Assembly (NCBI RefSeq): GCF_044457565.1
Contig: NZ_JBITGZ010000015.1
Coordinates: forward strand, 127,648 to 191,647
Source: Kitasatospora sp044457565
Lineage (GTDB): Bacteria; Actinomycetota; Actinomycetes; Streptomycetales; Streptomycetaceae
Direction: 5' to 3'
DNA length: 64,000 bases
Numbering within the stretch: the first letter of the stretch is position 1; every line of letters begins with the position of its first letter. The translations under genes were made by a program, and so were the position numbers. Below are positions 24,223-32,954 of this stretch, one piece after another. The notes beneath the pieces were generated by a model. It saw only the letters and a program-made list of their open reading frames with translations. It was not told the origin of the DNA and made no database searches.

Positions 24223-25656
24223 CTAACGGGCGGCGCCGGCGGCCCGCAGCACGGCGTGCAGGTCCTGCGGGCCGATCAGGCCCACGGCCTGACCGTCGTG
24301 CAGCACGACGGCCGTCTCCACACCCCGCTCCGTCAGCTCCGCGAGCGCCGCCACCGCGGGCTGGCCGGCGCCGAACTGGGGCAGCGGCGCACCCAGGTGA
24401 TCCCCCACCGGATCGCCCGGCGCGATCTGGCCGAGCTCGACCGCGCGCGTCAGCGTGTCCAGCGCGAGCGAACCGCTCAGCTCGGGGGCGGTCGGCCTGC
24501 GCTCGCCCCCCGTCGGGCAGGGGCCGGCCGGGAGTACGGGCTCGGCGCCGCCGGCCCGCCGGGCGCGCAGCAGCGCGAGCGCCTCACCGACGGTGGCCCG
24601 CCGGTTCACGTATGGCAGGGGCTGCGCCCGCACGGCCGCGGGCAGTGCGTCGCCGACCCGGGCGGCGCTCCCGTCACCGTCCAGGAAGCCCAGCCGCAGC
24701 AGCCAGCCGTCGTCGAAGTACTTGGAGAGGTACTGCCGTCCGGAGTCCGGCAGGATGACCACCACCAGGTCGTCCGGGCCGAGACCGGCCGCCACCCGCT
24801 CGGCGGCGGCCACCGCGGTCCCGGCCGAGCCGCCGACCAGCAGGCCCTGCTCGCGGGCCAGGCGTCGGACGGTCAGCAGCGAGTCCCGGTCGGTGACCGG
24901 CAGCACGTCGTCCACGACGTCCTGGTGGTAGGACTGCGGCCAGACGTCCTCGACCGTCTCCGGATGCCGGAAGTGGCCGGCCGCCTCGACGAAGTACGGC
25001 CGGCCGTCGCCGCCGGAGTAGACGGAGGAGGCCGGGTCGGCGCCGATCACCCTGACCGTGCCTCCGCTGGCCTCCTTGAGGTAGCGGCCGGTGCCGCTGA
25101 TCGTGCCGCCGGTGCCGATGCAGGAGACCAGATGGGTGATCCGGCCGTCGGTCTGCCGCCAGATCTCGGGCCCGGTGGTCAGGTAGTGCGCGCCCGGGTT
25201 GGCCGGGTTGTCGTACTGGCCGGCCAGCCAGGCGCCCGGTGTCTGCTCGGCGATCCGCGCCGCCACGTTCAACGGGTGCTCCGGGTCCTCGGCCGGAAGG
25301 CCGGCGGGCCGTACCTCCACCTCGGCGCCGAAGGCCCGCAGGGTGGCGATCTTCTCCGCGCTGGTCCTGTCCGGGAGGACCAGCACCGCGCGGTACCCCT
25401 TCGCGGCCGCCACCAGGGCGAGCCCGGCACCGGTGTTGCCGGAGGTGGCCTCGATCACCGTGCCGCCGGGGCGCAGCAGCCCGTCCCGCTCCGCCTGCTC
25501 GATCATGCCGAGGGCGATCCGGTCCTTGATGCTGCCGCCGACGCTCAGGTACTCCAGCTTGGCGTAGACCGGGGCCGAGCGGCCGTCGTCCGGGGTTCGC
25601 AGGCGCACCAGCGGTGTGCGGCCGATGAGTTCGAGAGCAGACTCGTGGACGTCCAT
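24223..25656 (-). CDS. Cystathionine beta-synthase-type PLP enzyme with CBS pair
   Basis: A 477-residue fold-type-II PLP enzyme followed by a regulatory C-terminal region. The catalytic part (about 1-320) has ELIGRTPLVRL, the Schiff-base lysine in VGGSIKDRIA (about residue 43), SGNTGAGLALVAAAKGYRAV, the phosphate-binding GTGGTISGTGRYLKE loop and VILPDSGRQYLSKYFDD. The tail (about 345-477) resembles a Bateman CBS pair (VGEALALLRAR, VVLHDGQAVGLIGPQDL), so this is cystathionine beta-synthase rather than plain cysteine synthase. It condenses serine and homocysteine, feeding transsulfuration. The ATG 25656 begins the family N-terminus. The second half of the linker is Pro/Gly-rich and somewhat unusual. 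Confidence 0.85.
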   Translation of the reverse strand: MDVHESALELIGRTPLVRLRTPDDGRSAPVYAKLEYLSVGGSIKDRIALGMIEQAERDGLLRPGGTVIEATSGNTGAGLALVAAAKGYRAVLVLPDRTSAEKIATLRAFGAEVEVRPAGLPAEDPEHPLNVAARIAEQTPGAWLAGQYDNPANPGAHYLTTGPEIWRQTDGRITHLVSCIGTGGTISGTGRYLKEASGGTVRVIGADPASSVYSGGDGRPYFVEAAGHFRHPETVEDVWPQSYHQDVVDDVLPVTDRDSLLTVRRLAREQGLLVGGSAGTAVAAAERVAAGLGPDDLVVVILPDSGRQYLSKYFDDGWLLRLGFLDGDGSAARVGDALPAAVRAQPLPYVNRRATVGEALALLRARRAGGAEPVLPAGPCPTGGERRPTAPELSGSLALDTLTRAVELGQIAPGDPVGDHLGAPLPQFGAGQPAVAALAELTERGVETAVVLHDGQAVGLIGPQDLHAVLRAAGAAR

Positions 25657-25842
25657 TCCCGACACGTTAACGAACCGGGGGCCGTCCGCGGGCGCGCAGG
25701 ACGCGGGATCCGCCCTGACAGATGTCAGGTACCGGGCGTCGGGGCGCGGTGATTCTCTTGTCGAGGCGGGGCCGCCGGAGACGGACCGGCGGCACCCGGC
25801 CACCCAACGCAGCAGGACCACCACCAGCAGAAGGAGAACCCC

Positions 25843-26214
25843 ATGTTCGGTGTGCGCAGGCTGGCCCTGGCCGGCACGGCGGCGATGCTCTCGATCGGCG
25901 CCCTCGGTCTCACCGCGACCACCGCCGACGCGGCGAGCGGGTGCTACGGCATCGGCGGCGGCAAGTACAACTGCCACGTGTGGAAGGACGCGACCAGCTA
26001 CTTCGCGGGCGACCGCCCGGCCGGTGTGCTGCACGCCGGCACCAACTACTTCTACTGCCAGGCCGTCGGCACCGAGCGGGTCGACGGGCCGTACCGCAAC
26101 AAGTGGTACGCCAAGACGGACGACGACAGCGGCAACCGCGGGGTCTGGGTCAACGTCATCTACCTGTCGGGCGGCGGCAACGACGAGCCCGTGCCCGGGC
26201 TGCCCTACTGCTGA
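25843..26214 (+). CDS. Small secreted protein, cysteine-containing
   Basis: A 123-residue exported protein. The signal peptide is VRRLALAGTAAMLSIGALGL followed by TATTADAAS, cleaved near residue 31. The mature part has four cysteines (GCYGIGG, KYNCHVW, YFYCQAV, PYC-end) and a beta-rich, SH3-like alternating pattern (NKWYAKTDDD, GVWVNVIYLSG). Such proteins are secreted by many streptomycetes; no function is assigned. AGAAGGAGAA stands 5 bases ahead of the ATG. Confidence 0.82.
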   Translation: MFGVRRLALAGTAAMLSIGALGLTATTADAASGCYGIGGGKYNCHVWKDATSYFAGDRPAGVLHAGTNYFYCQAVGTERVDGPYRNKWYAKTDDDSGNRGVWVNVIYLSGGGNDEPVPGLPYC

Positions 26215-26225
26215 TCGGGCCCGGT

Positions 26226-26263
26226 GGCCGGCGGCCCGCTGACGGGGGAGCGGGCCACCGGCC
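26226..26263. terminator. Bidirectional terminator
   Basis: GGCCGGCGGCCCGCT (26226-26240) pairs with AGCGGGCCACCGGCC (26249-26263) with one mismatch, between the secreted-protein stop and the stop of the kinase fusion on the other strand. Confidence 0.8.
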
Positions 26264-26278
26264 GCGGCCGGGGGATCC

Positions 26279-28069
26279 TCAGCCGGTGTACTGCGCCAGG
26301 TAGCGCAGGACCGCGTCCACGTGCGGCCGCACCCGCTCGGGGACGCCACCGGCGGCCGCCACCGTCTTGTCGCTGGTGCGGTAGCCCGCCGCGATCAGGG
26401 CCGGCAGGTCGGCGGTGATGCCGCGGTGCTTGAACTGCTGGTCCAGCCAGCAGGCGTAACTGCCCATCGTGATGATGGCGTCGGGTGGGGACATGTAGTC
26501 CTTGCGGCCGTCGTTGTCGCCGTCCTGGGCCCAGGCGTTGAAGACGGCGGGCGTCCACATCGCGATGCCGTACTCCTGCGACTGCGGCCGGGCCGCGTCC
26601 GGGTCGAAGCCGCTCTCCGCCTTGAGCATCGCCGCCAGCAGGGCCGGGGTCACCTCGGGCTCGGGGCACCGGCGGGCGGCCCGGTCGATCGGCTCCAGCA
26701 GTGCGGCGGGGACGTCGGAGCCGGCCACGATCGCCCCGCGCAGCACGCCGGACGGCGGCGCGGACGGGGACGGGGACGGACCGGTGGCGGCCCCGGCGGG
26801 GGCCGACGCCGTCGCGGCGGGCGGCGCCGGCGGGCGGGGGTGCGCGCCGGTGGCGTCCGGCCACCCCGCCCAGAACGCCGCGCAGAGCGCCACCGCCGCG
26901 GCCACCGCCAGGCCGGCGCCGGCCAACACGAGGCCGCGGTGGGGCCGGTGGCCGCACCGGGCGGGCCGCGCGGGCGGCCCACCTGCGGCGCGGACCCGCG
27001 AGAGCAGCCCGGTCGCGTCCAGGGCGGCCCGCTCGGCACGGTCCGCAGCCAGGCACACGGAGATCAGCGCCCGCCACCCCCCGGGCAACCGCTCGTCGAG
27101 CCGCAGCGGCGCGGCGCCGCGGGCGTACGCCTGGGCGGCCAGCGACCTGGCCCGGGCCGTGGCCCCGAGGAAGGGGTGCAGGCCGCCGGTGAGCACCTGG
27201 TGCGCGAGCACGCCGAACGCCCAGATGTCGGCGCTCGGCCGCAGTTGCACGCCCCGCGCGCCGGCCCGCTGCGACCACCACTCGGGCGGCACGTGGTCGA
27301 GCGAGCCGAGCGGCGGGGCGTAGGCGTGGGTGCCCTCCAGCTCGGCGGTCAGCCCGAAGTCGGCCAGCCGGACGGCGCCGCCGGGCATCAGCAGGATGTT
27401 CGCCGGCTTCAGGTCGCCGTGCACCCAGCCGGTGCCGTGCATGTGGGCCAGGCCGGCGCAGACCTCGGCGAGGATCCGGGCGGCCTCGGGCACGGGGGTG
27501 CCGGCCTCGCCCTCCTCCAGCAGCTGCTGGAGGCTGCGCTCGGCGCGCTCCATCACCAGGGCCACCGCGCCGTCGAGCCGGGGCCGCTCGGGATCGCACA
27601 CGGTGACGGCGGCGAGGGTGCGGATCAGCTGGGGGTGATCCGCCTGCCGGCTGAAGTCCAGCTCGCGGCGGACGAGTTCGGCCATCGTACGGCGCTGGCC
27701 CGGGGTGAGCAGGCCCGGGCGGAGGAACTTGACGGCGACCGGGGCGCCGCCGTCCACATCCTCGGCCGCGTAGACACTGCCCCAGCCGCCGGATCCGATC
27801 AGCCCGGTGATCCGGCGGCCGGCGACCAGGTAGCCGGTCGGGACGTCGAGCGGCGGCCTCCCGGCGGCCTCCGGCACGGGAACGTCGTCCGGCGCGGGAA
27901 CGCCCGGCACGGGAACGTCGTCCGGCGCGGGAGCGCCGCGCCGTGGGTGCGTGCCGTGCTCTGCGCCCGCGTGCTGCTCTGCGCCGGTGCCGCGCCCCGC
28001 ACCCGCGCCGTGCCGTACAACTGCTCTGCGCCGTACGCCCGCTGCTTCCCCCGTCCCCGTGTCGTCCAT
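26279..28069 (-). CDS. Ser/Thr kinase fused to extracellular lytic transglycosylase-like domain
   Basis: A 596-residue fusion. Residues 1-75 are a Pro/Ala-rich low-complexity tail with a repeated APDDVPVP unit. The Hanks-type kinase (about 80-350) has GSGGWGSVY (92-100), VAVK with Lys114, HGDLKPANI (217-225; Asp219, Asn224), DFG (237-239) and the APPE-like WW region; all key residues are present although HRD is HGD. One membrane span lies at 379-401. After a Pro-rich stalk (about 402-445) comes a soluble-lytic-transglycosylase-like domain (about 455-596): PALLAAMLKAESGFDPDAA with candidate catalytic Glu485, SQEYGIAMWTP, MGSYACWLDQQF and a C-terminal helix. Topology predicts kinase inside and glycan-binding domain outside. 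It starts 19 bases after the FHA gene stop, implying an operon. Confidence 0.88.
   Translation of the reverse strand: MDDTGTGEAAGVRRRAVVRHGAGAGRGTGAEQHAGAEHGTHPRRGAPAPDDVPVPGVPAPDDVPVPEAAGRPPLDVPTGYLVAGRRITGLIGSGGWGSVYAAEDVDGGAPVAVKFLRPGLLTPGQRRTMAELVRRELDFSRQADHPQLIRTLAAVTVCDPERPRLDGAVALVMERAERSLQQLLEEGEAGTPVPEAARILAEVCAGLAHMHGTGWVHGDLKPANILLMPGGAVRLADFGLTAELEGTHAYAPPLGSLDHVPPEWWSQRAGARGVQLRPSADIWAFGVLAHQVLTGGLHPFLGATARARSLAAQAYARGAAPLRLDERLPGGWRALISVCLAADRAERAALDATGLLSRVRAAGGPPARPARCGHRPHRGLVLAGAGLAVAAAVALCAAFWAGWPDATGAHPRPPAPPAATASAPAGAATGPSPSPSAPPSGVLRGAIVAGSDVPAALLEPIDRAARRCPEPEVTPALLAAMLKAESGFDPDAARPQSQEYGIAMWTPAVFNAWAQDGDNDGRKDYMSPPDAIITMGSYACWLDQQFKHRGITADLPALIAAGYRTSDKTVAAAGGVPERVRPHVDAVLRYLAQYTG
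27871..27932. repeat. 33-base direct duplication in the kinase N-terminus
   Basis: A 29-base perfect repeat (27871-27899 and 27904-27932) with a 33-base period, coding for the doubled APDDVPVP unit. In-frame, so it only lengthens the disordered N-terminal tail. Confidence 0.85.
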
Positions 28070-28088
28070 GGTCCGTGACGCCTCCGCC

Positions 28089-28892
28089 TCAGCCGGTGCG
28101 CAGCGGCGGGAGCAGGGCGAGATGGCCCTCGCGGACCAGGTCGAAGCGCAGCGCCAGCGCGACGAGTTCCTCACGCTTGTGGCCGGTGCGGCCACCGCCA
28201 CCGCCACCCGGCTCCCGGCCCTCCTCCCCGCGCAGGCGGAGTTTGCTGCCGGCCAGGTAGTCGATGTGGTAGTTCACGGCGGAGCGGGTCAGCTCCCCGC
28301 AGGCGGGCAGTGAACGCAGGCGCTCCAGCACGTCGTTGACGCCGGGTACGGCGGCGGCGGAGGCGTCGCGCAGACGGGGCTCGCACAGGGCCAGCAGGAC
28401 GAGGAAGTACTTGGACGTCGGGTCCAGCGCGAACGGGCTCACCGTGTGCTCGCCCGCGCCGGGCCCGGCGCCGTCCGCCCCCAGGTGGTCGGGGTCCGCG
28501 TCGAGGTAGGCGTGCTGCGGCGCGAAGACCTTGAAGTGGGTGGCGCCGCCGAACGAGGGCAGCACCACCCGCGAGAACTCGAACGGCACCGGCGCCCCGA
28601 GCCGCCCGGGAGCCACCTTGACGTGCTCGCCGGCGCCTTCGAGGTTCTCCACGACGTACGTGGCGCAGCCGCTGAAGTTGGACAGCCGCCAGTAGTCCTC
28701 GGCGGCCGTCACCTCACCGGCCTGACGGGAGACGCCCTGGTCCTCCAGCGGGATGGCGGCCGGCCGGCCGGGAGCGCCGCGACCGAAGTCGGCGCTCTCC
28801 CCCGGCCCCATCCGCAGCAGTCGCGGCCGCTCGGGCGGGGCGCCGGGCCGGGCCGCCGCTCGCTCGGGCAGCTGCACGATCACCGTGTCCAA
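28089..28892 (-). CDS. FHA-domain protein paired with the kinase fusion
   Basis: A 267-residue protein. Residues about 25-120 are an FHA phosphothreonine-binding domain (ADFGRG near 35-40, VSRQAGEV near 54-61, WRLSNFSG and VVENLEG later). The C-terminal region (about 160-267, KYFLVLLALCEPRLRD, AVNYHIDYLAGSKL, KREELVALALRFDLV) looks helical and winged-helix-like. TTG at 28892 is chosen: GGAGGGG ends 5 bases upstream, whereas the ATG at 28973 has no site and lies upstream of a promoter. It is transcribed with the kinase-transglycosylase gene 19 bases on, so it is a likely reader of that kinase. Confidence 0.8.
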   Translation of the reverse strand: MDTVIVQLPERAAARPGAPPERPRLLRMGPGESADFGRGAPGRPAAIPLEDQGVSRQAGEVTAAEDYWRLSNFSGCATYVVENLEGAGEHVKVAPGRLGAPVPFEFSRVVLPSFGGATHFKVFAPQHAYLDADPDHLGADGAGPGAGEHTVSPFALDPTSKYFLVLLALCEPRLRDASAAAVPGVNDVLERLRSLPACGELTRSAVNYHIDYLAGSKLRLRGEEGREPGGGGGGRTGHKREELVALALRFDLVREGHLALLPPLRTG

Positions 28893-28933
28893 CGAGCCCC
28901 CTCCGGCACTGAAGCGCGAGACGCACACGAAGC

Positions 28934-28963
28934 ATTGTACGCGCTTAGCAAGCGGACGGTCAC
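28934..28963 (-). promoter_or_regulatory. Promoter of the FHA-kinase operon
   Basis: On the minus strand GTGACC (28963-28958), 18-base spacer, TACAAT (28939-28934); the -10 is a near-consensus vegetative hexamer 41 bases before the TTG start. It lies inside the upstream open frame, arguing against the earlier ATG. Confidence 0.6.
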
Positions 28964-29069
28964 CCTCGGTCATCGGCGCGGGCTCGGCGCGGTTCTCCGA
29001 GCGGGTACGCGGGGGCGGGGTGGGGGACCGTACCTCGCCCGGTACTCCCACACCCGCCGAGCACGGGAA

Positions 29070-29118
29070 GGCCCGCCGGGCCGGACAGGTCGAGGACCTC
29101 GGTCCGGCCCGGCGGGCC
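29070..29118 (-). terminator. Terminator of the PadR-ABC operon
   Basis: A 17-base perfect inverted repeat (29070-29086 and 29102-29118) continued inward by AGGTC/GACCT with a two-base bulge, about 85 bases beyond the permease stop. Confidence 0.8.
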
Positions 29119-29202
29119 ACGTGCCTCCCCGCCGTGCGCGCACCCCGTGCGCCAACCCGCCGCCGGCGAGCCTCCACCGCCTGCGGCGACGGCCGGGCGC
29201 CG

Positions 29203-31626
29203 TCACTCGAAGCGCAGCCCGTCCGGGCGGGAGAGCCGCAGGAGGGCGGGCAGGGTGAGGGCGGTGACGACGAGGACCGCCGCCGCACCGGCGCCGGCCG
29301 CCGCGAGCACGCCCGCCGTGTCGATGTGTGCGGGCATCCGGGCCAGGCGCAGCAGCGCCGTCCCCATCCCCACGCCGATGGCGCTCGCGAGCAGCAGGCC
29401 GAGCACCATGGGGAACGCCGTCTGCCAGAGCACCGACCAGGCGAGGGTCCGGCGCCGGGTGCCGAAGGCGACCTGGCAGGCCAGCGCCCTGCGACGCTCT
29501 CGCAGTTGCTCCAGGGCGCCGACCAGCATGCCGCCGGAAAGGAGCACCAGTGCGACGGTCACCGCGGCGCTCAGCGCCCTTTCCACGGCGAGCAGTGGGC
29601 GATCCTCGTCCCGGACAGTCTCGTCCTGGAAGGTCGGTGCGAGGCCCGGTCCGATCCGGGCGACGGCGTTGCGCAGCTGGTCCTTGGCGTCCGGGACGGC
29701 GGAGTCGAGGCGGAACTCGACGGTGGCGAGCTCGGGGCCGAGCACCTGCGCCGGGACGACCGAGGGGGTGACGAGCAACACCGTTCCGTGGGCGGGATAG
29801 AACACGCCGGGCATCGCCGGGACGCTGGGCACGGCCGATGGAAGCTGCCAGTGCGGGGCGCCGTGGCCGGTCGTCATCTCCGCCCCTGGCCACGACGTGG
29901 TGTCGGCCTGGCCGTAGCCGACGCTGCGGATCACGAAGGCGTCGCCGTCGGAGCAGGACGGCAGGGCGGCGAAGGAGCTCAGCGTCCGGCAGTCCGCCGC
30001 CCTGACATCCACCGTGCCCCGGCCGTCCGGCATGCGCGCGTAGAACGCGGTGTACCCGATGACGGACCGGGTGCCCGGGGTGTCACGCAGCCGTACCGTG
30101 TAGTCGCCGGCCCGGTCGCCCTGCTGACGGATGTTCAGGTGGCCGTCGGGCTCGTCCATCCGGACTCCGGTCTCGGCGACATCCTGGGCGAACTGCCTGT
30201 CCCGCAGACCGGTGACGCCGCCGAACAGACTCTGCAGGGCGATCCCCGCGGCGACGGCGGCGACCACGGCGGAGGTCGTGCGGGCGGCCGAGCCGCCGTC
30301 GAGCCTGAGCCGGCCGACGGCCAGCTGCCAGGAGGGCGGGCCGCCGCTGATCCGCCGGGTGACGTGTTCGAGCACCGCGGGAAGCATGGCGGCGACCCCG
30401 GTCAGCAGCAGGATCATGCCGACCACCAGCACCACCATGCCCTGGTCGGTCGAGAGGCGCGCGAGGCCGCAGGTGGACGCCGTGGAGAGCAGGGCGCCGC
30501 CGGCCGCCAGCAGGGCGAGCCGCCACCACAGGCGCCGGCGCACCCGCCCGTCGCCCCGGGACACGGCGAGCGGCTCGACGACGACCCGGCGCATCGCGAC
30601 CAGGGTGGTCAGCACGGCGAGGGCGGGCACCGCGGCCATCGCGGCGGCGGCGAGCACCGGCTCGGGGTCGACGTCCTCGGCGAAGACGCTCATGCCGGCG
30701 ATCGTCACGTACTCGCCGAGGCGGCCGCAGAGCAGGAAGAACAGCCAGCCGAGGACGAGCCCGAGGCCGGCGCCGGCCAGCGCCTCCCCCGCGGCGATCA
30801 CGGCCGTCATCGAGCGGTCGGCTCCGACCAGGCGCAGGGCCGCCAGCCGGCGGTCGCGCCCCTCGCCGCCGAAGCGGGCGGCTGCGGCGACGAAGACGAC
30901 GACCGGGGTGAGGACGACCACGATGCCCACGACGCTGAGCAGGACCAGGTAGGGGTCGAGCGGCCGCGGCGGGTACACGTCGCCGAAGGAGTCGAGTCGC
31001 ATCGCGCCGGTGTCGGTACCGAGGCTGTCGCTGCCGAGGAAGAAGGTGAAGTCCCCCGGTCCGACGAGGCCGGCCTCGCCGACCCGGCCGGTGACGGGGT
31101 GGTCGAGCCGTTCGCGCAGCAGGGCGGAGCCGGGTTCGCGCAGCAGCTCGGCGAGTGCGGGCGAGACGCTCAGCTCGCCGGGCCGGGGGTAGTGGTCCAG
31201 GCCCGGCGGGAGCGGGGTGGCGGGGCCCTCCGGCTGGACGATCCGACCGCGGATCCGTATGTCGTGGAAGCGGGTGCTCGCGTCGACCAGCAGCAGGGTC
31301 CGGTCGGAGCGGGGCATGTCGCGGTCGCCGTGCATGGTGTCGACGATCGCGTGGATCCGGTCGTCGCGATGGTCCTTCATCGCGGGGAAGGACGAGGCCA
31401 GGAGCAGCATCGCGACGCCGATGCCGATGCCGAGGGCGGTGAGCACCGTCCGGGCGAGGCTGTTGCGGCCGCCCGTGACGGCGAGCCGCACACCCATGCC
31501 CAGCTGGCTCAGCCGGCGCGGCTGTACCGTCGGCAGGGCGGTGGCGGCGCGGCCGACGCCGGGGCCTCGGCCGGGACCGGCGGTGGGACCGCCGCTGGGG
31601 CTCGGGCTGGGGCTGGGGCTGCTCAC
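29203..31626 (-). CDS. FtsX-like ABC transporter permease
   Basis: An 807-residue membrane protein with two FtsX-type permease modules: an N-terminal span near 60-80 (TVLTALGIGIGVAMLLLASS), a large extracytoplasmic region, a central cluster of spans (about 240-420) and C-terminal spans near 670-790 (ALSAAVTVALVLLSGGMLV and others). The protein begins with a Ser-Pro run. This layout is that of streptomycete exporters of the MacB/LolCDE type that lack a fused ATPase. GTG 31626 overlaps the ATPase stop by four bases (GTGA), so the pair is translated together. Confidence 0.88.
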   Translation of the reverse strand: MSSPSPSPSPSGGPTAGPGRGPGVGRAATALPTVQPRRLSQLGMGVRLAVTGGRNSLARTVLTALGIGIGVAMLLLASSFPAMKDHRDDRIHAIVDTMHGDRDMPRSDRTLLLVDASTRFHDIRIRGRIVQPEGPATPLPPGLDHYPRPGELSVSPALAELLREPGSALLRERLDHPVTGRVGEAGLVGPGDFTFFLGSDSLGTDTGAMRLDSFGDVYPPRPLDPYLVLLSVVGIVVVLTPVVVFVAAAARFGGEGRDRRLAALRLVGADRSMTAVIAAGEALAGAGLGLVLGWLFFLLCGRLGEYVTIAGMSVFAEDVDPEPVLAAAAMAAVPALAVLTTLVAMRRVVVEPLAVSRGDGRVRRRLWWRLALLAAGGALLSTASTCGLARLSTDQGMVVLVVGMILLLTGVAAMLPAVLEHVTRRISGGPPSWQLAVGRLRLDGGSAARTTSAVVAAVAAGIALQSLFGGVTGLRDRQFAQDVAETGVRMDEPDGHLNIRQQGDRAGDYTVRLRDTPGTRSVIGYTAFYARMPDGRGTVDVRAADCRTLSSFAALPSCSDGDAFVIRSVGYGQADTTSWPGAEMTTGHGAPHWQLPSAVPSVPAMPGVFYPAHGTVLLVTPSVVPAQVLGPELATVEFRLDSAVPDAKDQLRNAVARIGPGLAPTFQDETVRDEDRPLLAVERALSAAVTVALVLLSGGMLVGALEQLRERRRALACQVAFGTRRRTLAWSVLWQTAFPMVLGLLLASAIGVGMGTALLRLARMPAHIDTAGVLAAAGAGAAAVLVVTALTLPALLRLSRPDGLRFE

Positions 31627-32423
31627 AGTCCGGCCCCCAGGCTGACGGTCCGGCCGTCGCGGACGATGACCTCGCGGTCGGCGTAGGCCGCGACCCGGGC
31701 CTCGTGGGTGACCAGGATGACGGCGGCGCCGGACTCCTGGGCGGCGGCGCGCAGCAGTCGCATTACCCGCTCGCCGTTGAGCGAGTCGAGCGCGCCGGTG
31801 GGCTCGTCGGCGAAGACCACCCTCGGCCCGGTGACGAGTGCACGGGCCGCGGCGACGCGCTGGCCCTGTCCGCCGGATATCTCGCCGGGCCGCTGGGCGG
31901 CGGCGTCGGCCACCTCCAGCCGCTCCAGCCAGTCGTAGGCCCGGTCCTCGGCGGCCCGGCGGCGGTGGCCGGCCAGCCGCAACGGCAGCGCGACGTTCTC
32001 CAGGCAGGAGAGTTCGGGGACGAGCTGGCCGAACTGGAAGAGGAATCCGAAGTCTCCGCGCCGCAGGGCGCTGCGCCGGGCGTCGGAGAGCTCGTTGAGG
32101 TTGCGGCCCTGGTAGCTGACGGCGCCGGCATCCGGACGGACGATGCCGGCCAGGCAGTGCAGCAGGGTGGACTTGCCGGAGCCGGAGGGGCCCATCAGGG
32201 CGACGAGCTCGCCCGGGGCGACGGACAGGGAGGCGTCCTCCAGGGCGGTGGTGCGGCCGAAGGCCTTGGTCAGGCCGGTGGCGGCGAGCAGGCTGCCCGC
32301 CGGGGCGGCGGCCCTGGCGGCGGCGGCCCTGGCGGCGGTGGCCTTGGCCGCGGACGCGCTGTCGGACGCGCTGTCGGACGCGCTGTCGGACGCGGCGCCG
32401 GATTCGAGGGGGGAGATGGCCAT
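31623..32423 (-). CDS. ABC transporter ATP-binding protein (MacB/LolD type)
   Basis: A 266-residue ATPase that energises the FtsX-like permease. Walker A GPSGSGKST, Q-loop FLFQFGQLVP, signature ISGGQGQRVAAARAL (Ile replaces the usual Leu), Walker B VVFADEPTGALDS and the H-loop LVTHEARVA are all present. The first about 45 residues are an unusual Ser/Asp and Ala repeat (SASDSASDSAS then Ala-rich) encoded by a 12-base tandem repeat. The ATG 32423 overlaps the PadR stop by one base (TGATG). Confidence 0.92.
   Translation of the reverse strand: MAISPLESGAASDSASDSASDSASAAKATAARAAAARAAAPAGSLLAATGLTKAFGRTTALEDASLSVAPGELVALMGPSGSGKSTLLHCLAGIVRPDAGAVSYQGRNLNELSDARRSALRRGDFGFLFQFGQLVPELSCLENVALPLRLAGHRRRAAEDRAYDWLERLEVADAAAQRPGEISGGQGQRVAAARALVTGPRVVFADEPTGALDSLNGERVMRLLRAAAQESGAAVILVTHEARVAAYADREVIVRDGRTVSLGAGL
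32352..32394. repeat. 12-base tandem repeat in the ATPase N-terminus
   Basis: GGACGCGCTGTC repeats 3.6 times without change (32352-32363, 32364-32375, 32376-32387, partial to 32394). It codes for the SASD repeat and is a likely slippage site; changes stay in frame. Confidence 0.9.
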
Positions 32424-32947
32424 CAGCTGCGTACCTGCCTGGTGAGTTCGTCGAGCCGTGCGGCGGTGAGTTCGAGCCAGCGCAGATCCGCCTCCAGGTG
32501 GAACAGCGCGTGGTCGCAGACCAGCTGGTCGATGAGGTCGCCGTCGGACTTGCGCCGGGTCAGCTCGCGCATCTGGCGCAGGTGTTCGGCCCGTTGGACG
32601 TCGAGCACGTCCTGCGGCCGGCGGCCGGTCAGGACCGCGAGGACGACCTTGGTGTAGAGGGTGTTCTGCAGGTAGGGCTCGGGGCTCTCCGCTCTGCCCA
32701 GCCACTCGGTGACGTCGGTGACGCCCGCCTCGGTGATGGTGTACCGCTTGCGGTCCGGCCCGTCGCCGGCCTCGACGCCCTCGACGTCGACCAGGCCGTT
32801 CTTCAGCAACCGGGAGAGCGTCGAGTAGACCTGGCCGTAGTGCAGCGAGCGGGTGCGTCCGAAGCGCTCGTCGTAGGCGCGTTTCAGGTCGTAACCATGA
32901 CGCGGCTGGGACTCCAGGAGTCCGAGGATGGTGTGTCCGAGTGACAT
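32423..32947 (-). CDS. PadR-family transcriptional repressor
   Basis: A 174-residue PadR regulator: winged helix with HTILGLLESQPRHGYDLKRA, HYGQVYSTLSRLLKNGLVDV and RKRYTITEAGVTDVTEW, then a dimerisation helix bundle (LDVQRAEHLRQMRELTR). It is the first gene of the operon with the ABC exporter, so it probably represses its own efflux pump. The ATG 32947 has no ribosome site; the promoter -10 ends 7 bases upstream, so the message is probably leaderless. Confidence 0.92.
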   Translation of the reverse strand: MSLGHTILGLLESQPRHGYDLKRAYDERFGRTRSLHYGQVYSTLSRLLKNGLVDVEGVEAGDGPDRKRYTITEAGVTDVTEWLGRAESPEPYLQNTLYTKVVLAVLTGRRPQDVLDVQRAEHLRQMRELTRRKSDGDLIDQLVCDHALFHLEADLRWLELTAARLDELTRQVRS

Positions 32948-32954
32948 GTCAGGG

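Noticed and set aside
24223..26349. Extension of the CBS gene to a 708-residue protein
   Set aside because: The upstream part is antisense to the secreted-protein gene and has no domain; the family start MDVHESALELIGRTP is at 25656.
28089..28973. ATG 28973 as FHA start
   Set aside because: The promoter -10 TACAAT is inside that extension and TTG 28892 has an ideal ribosome site.
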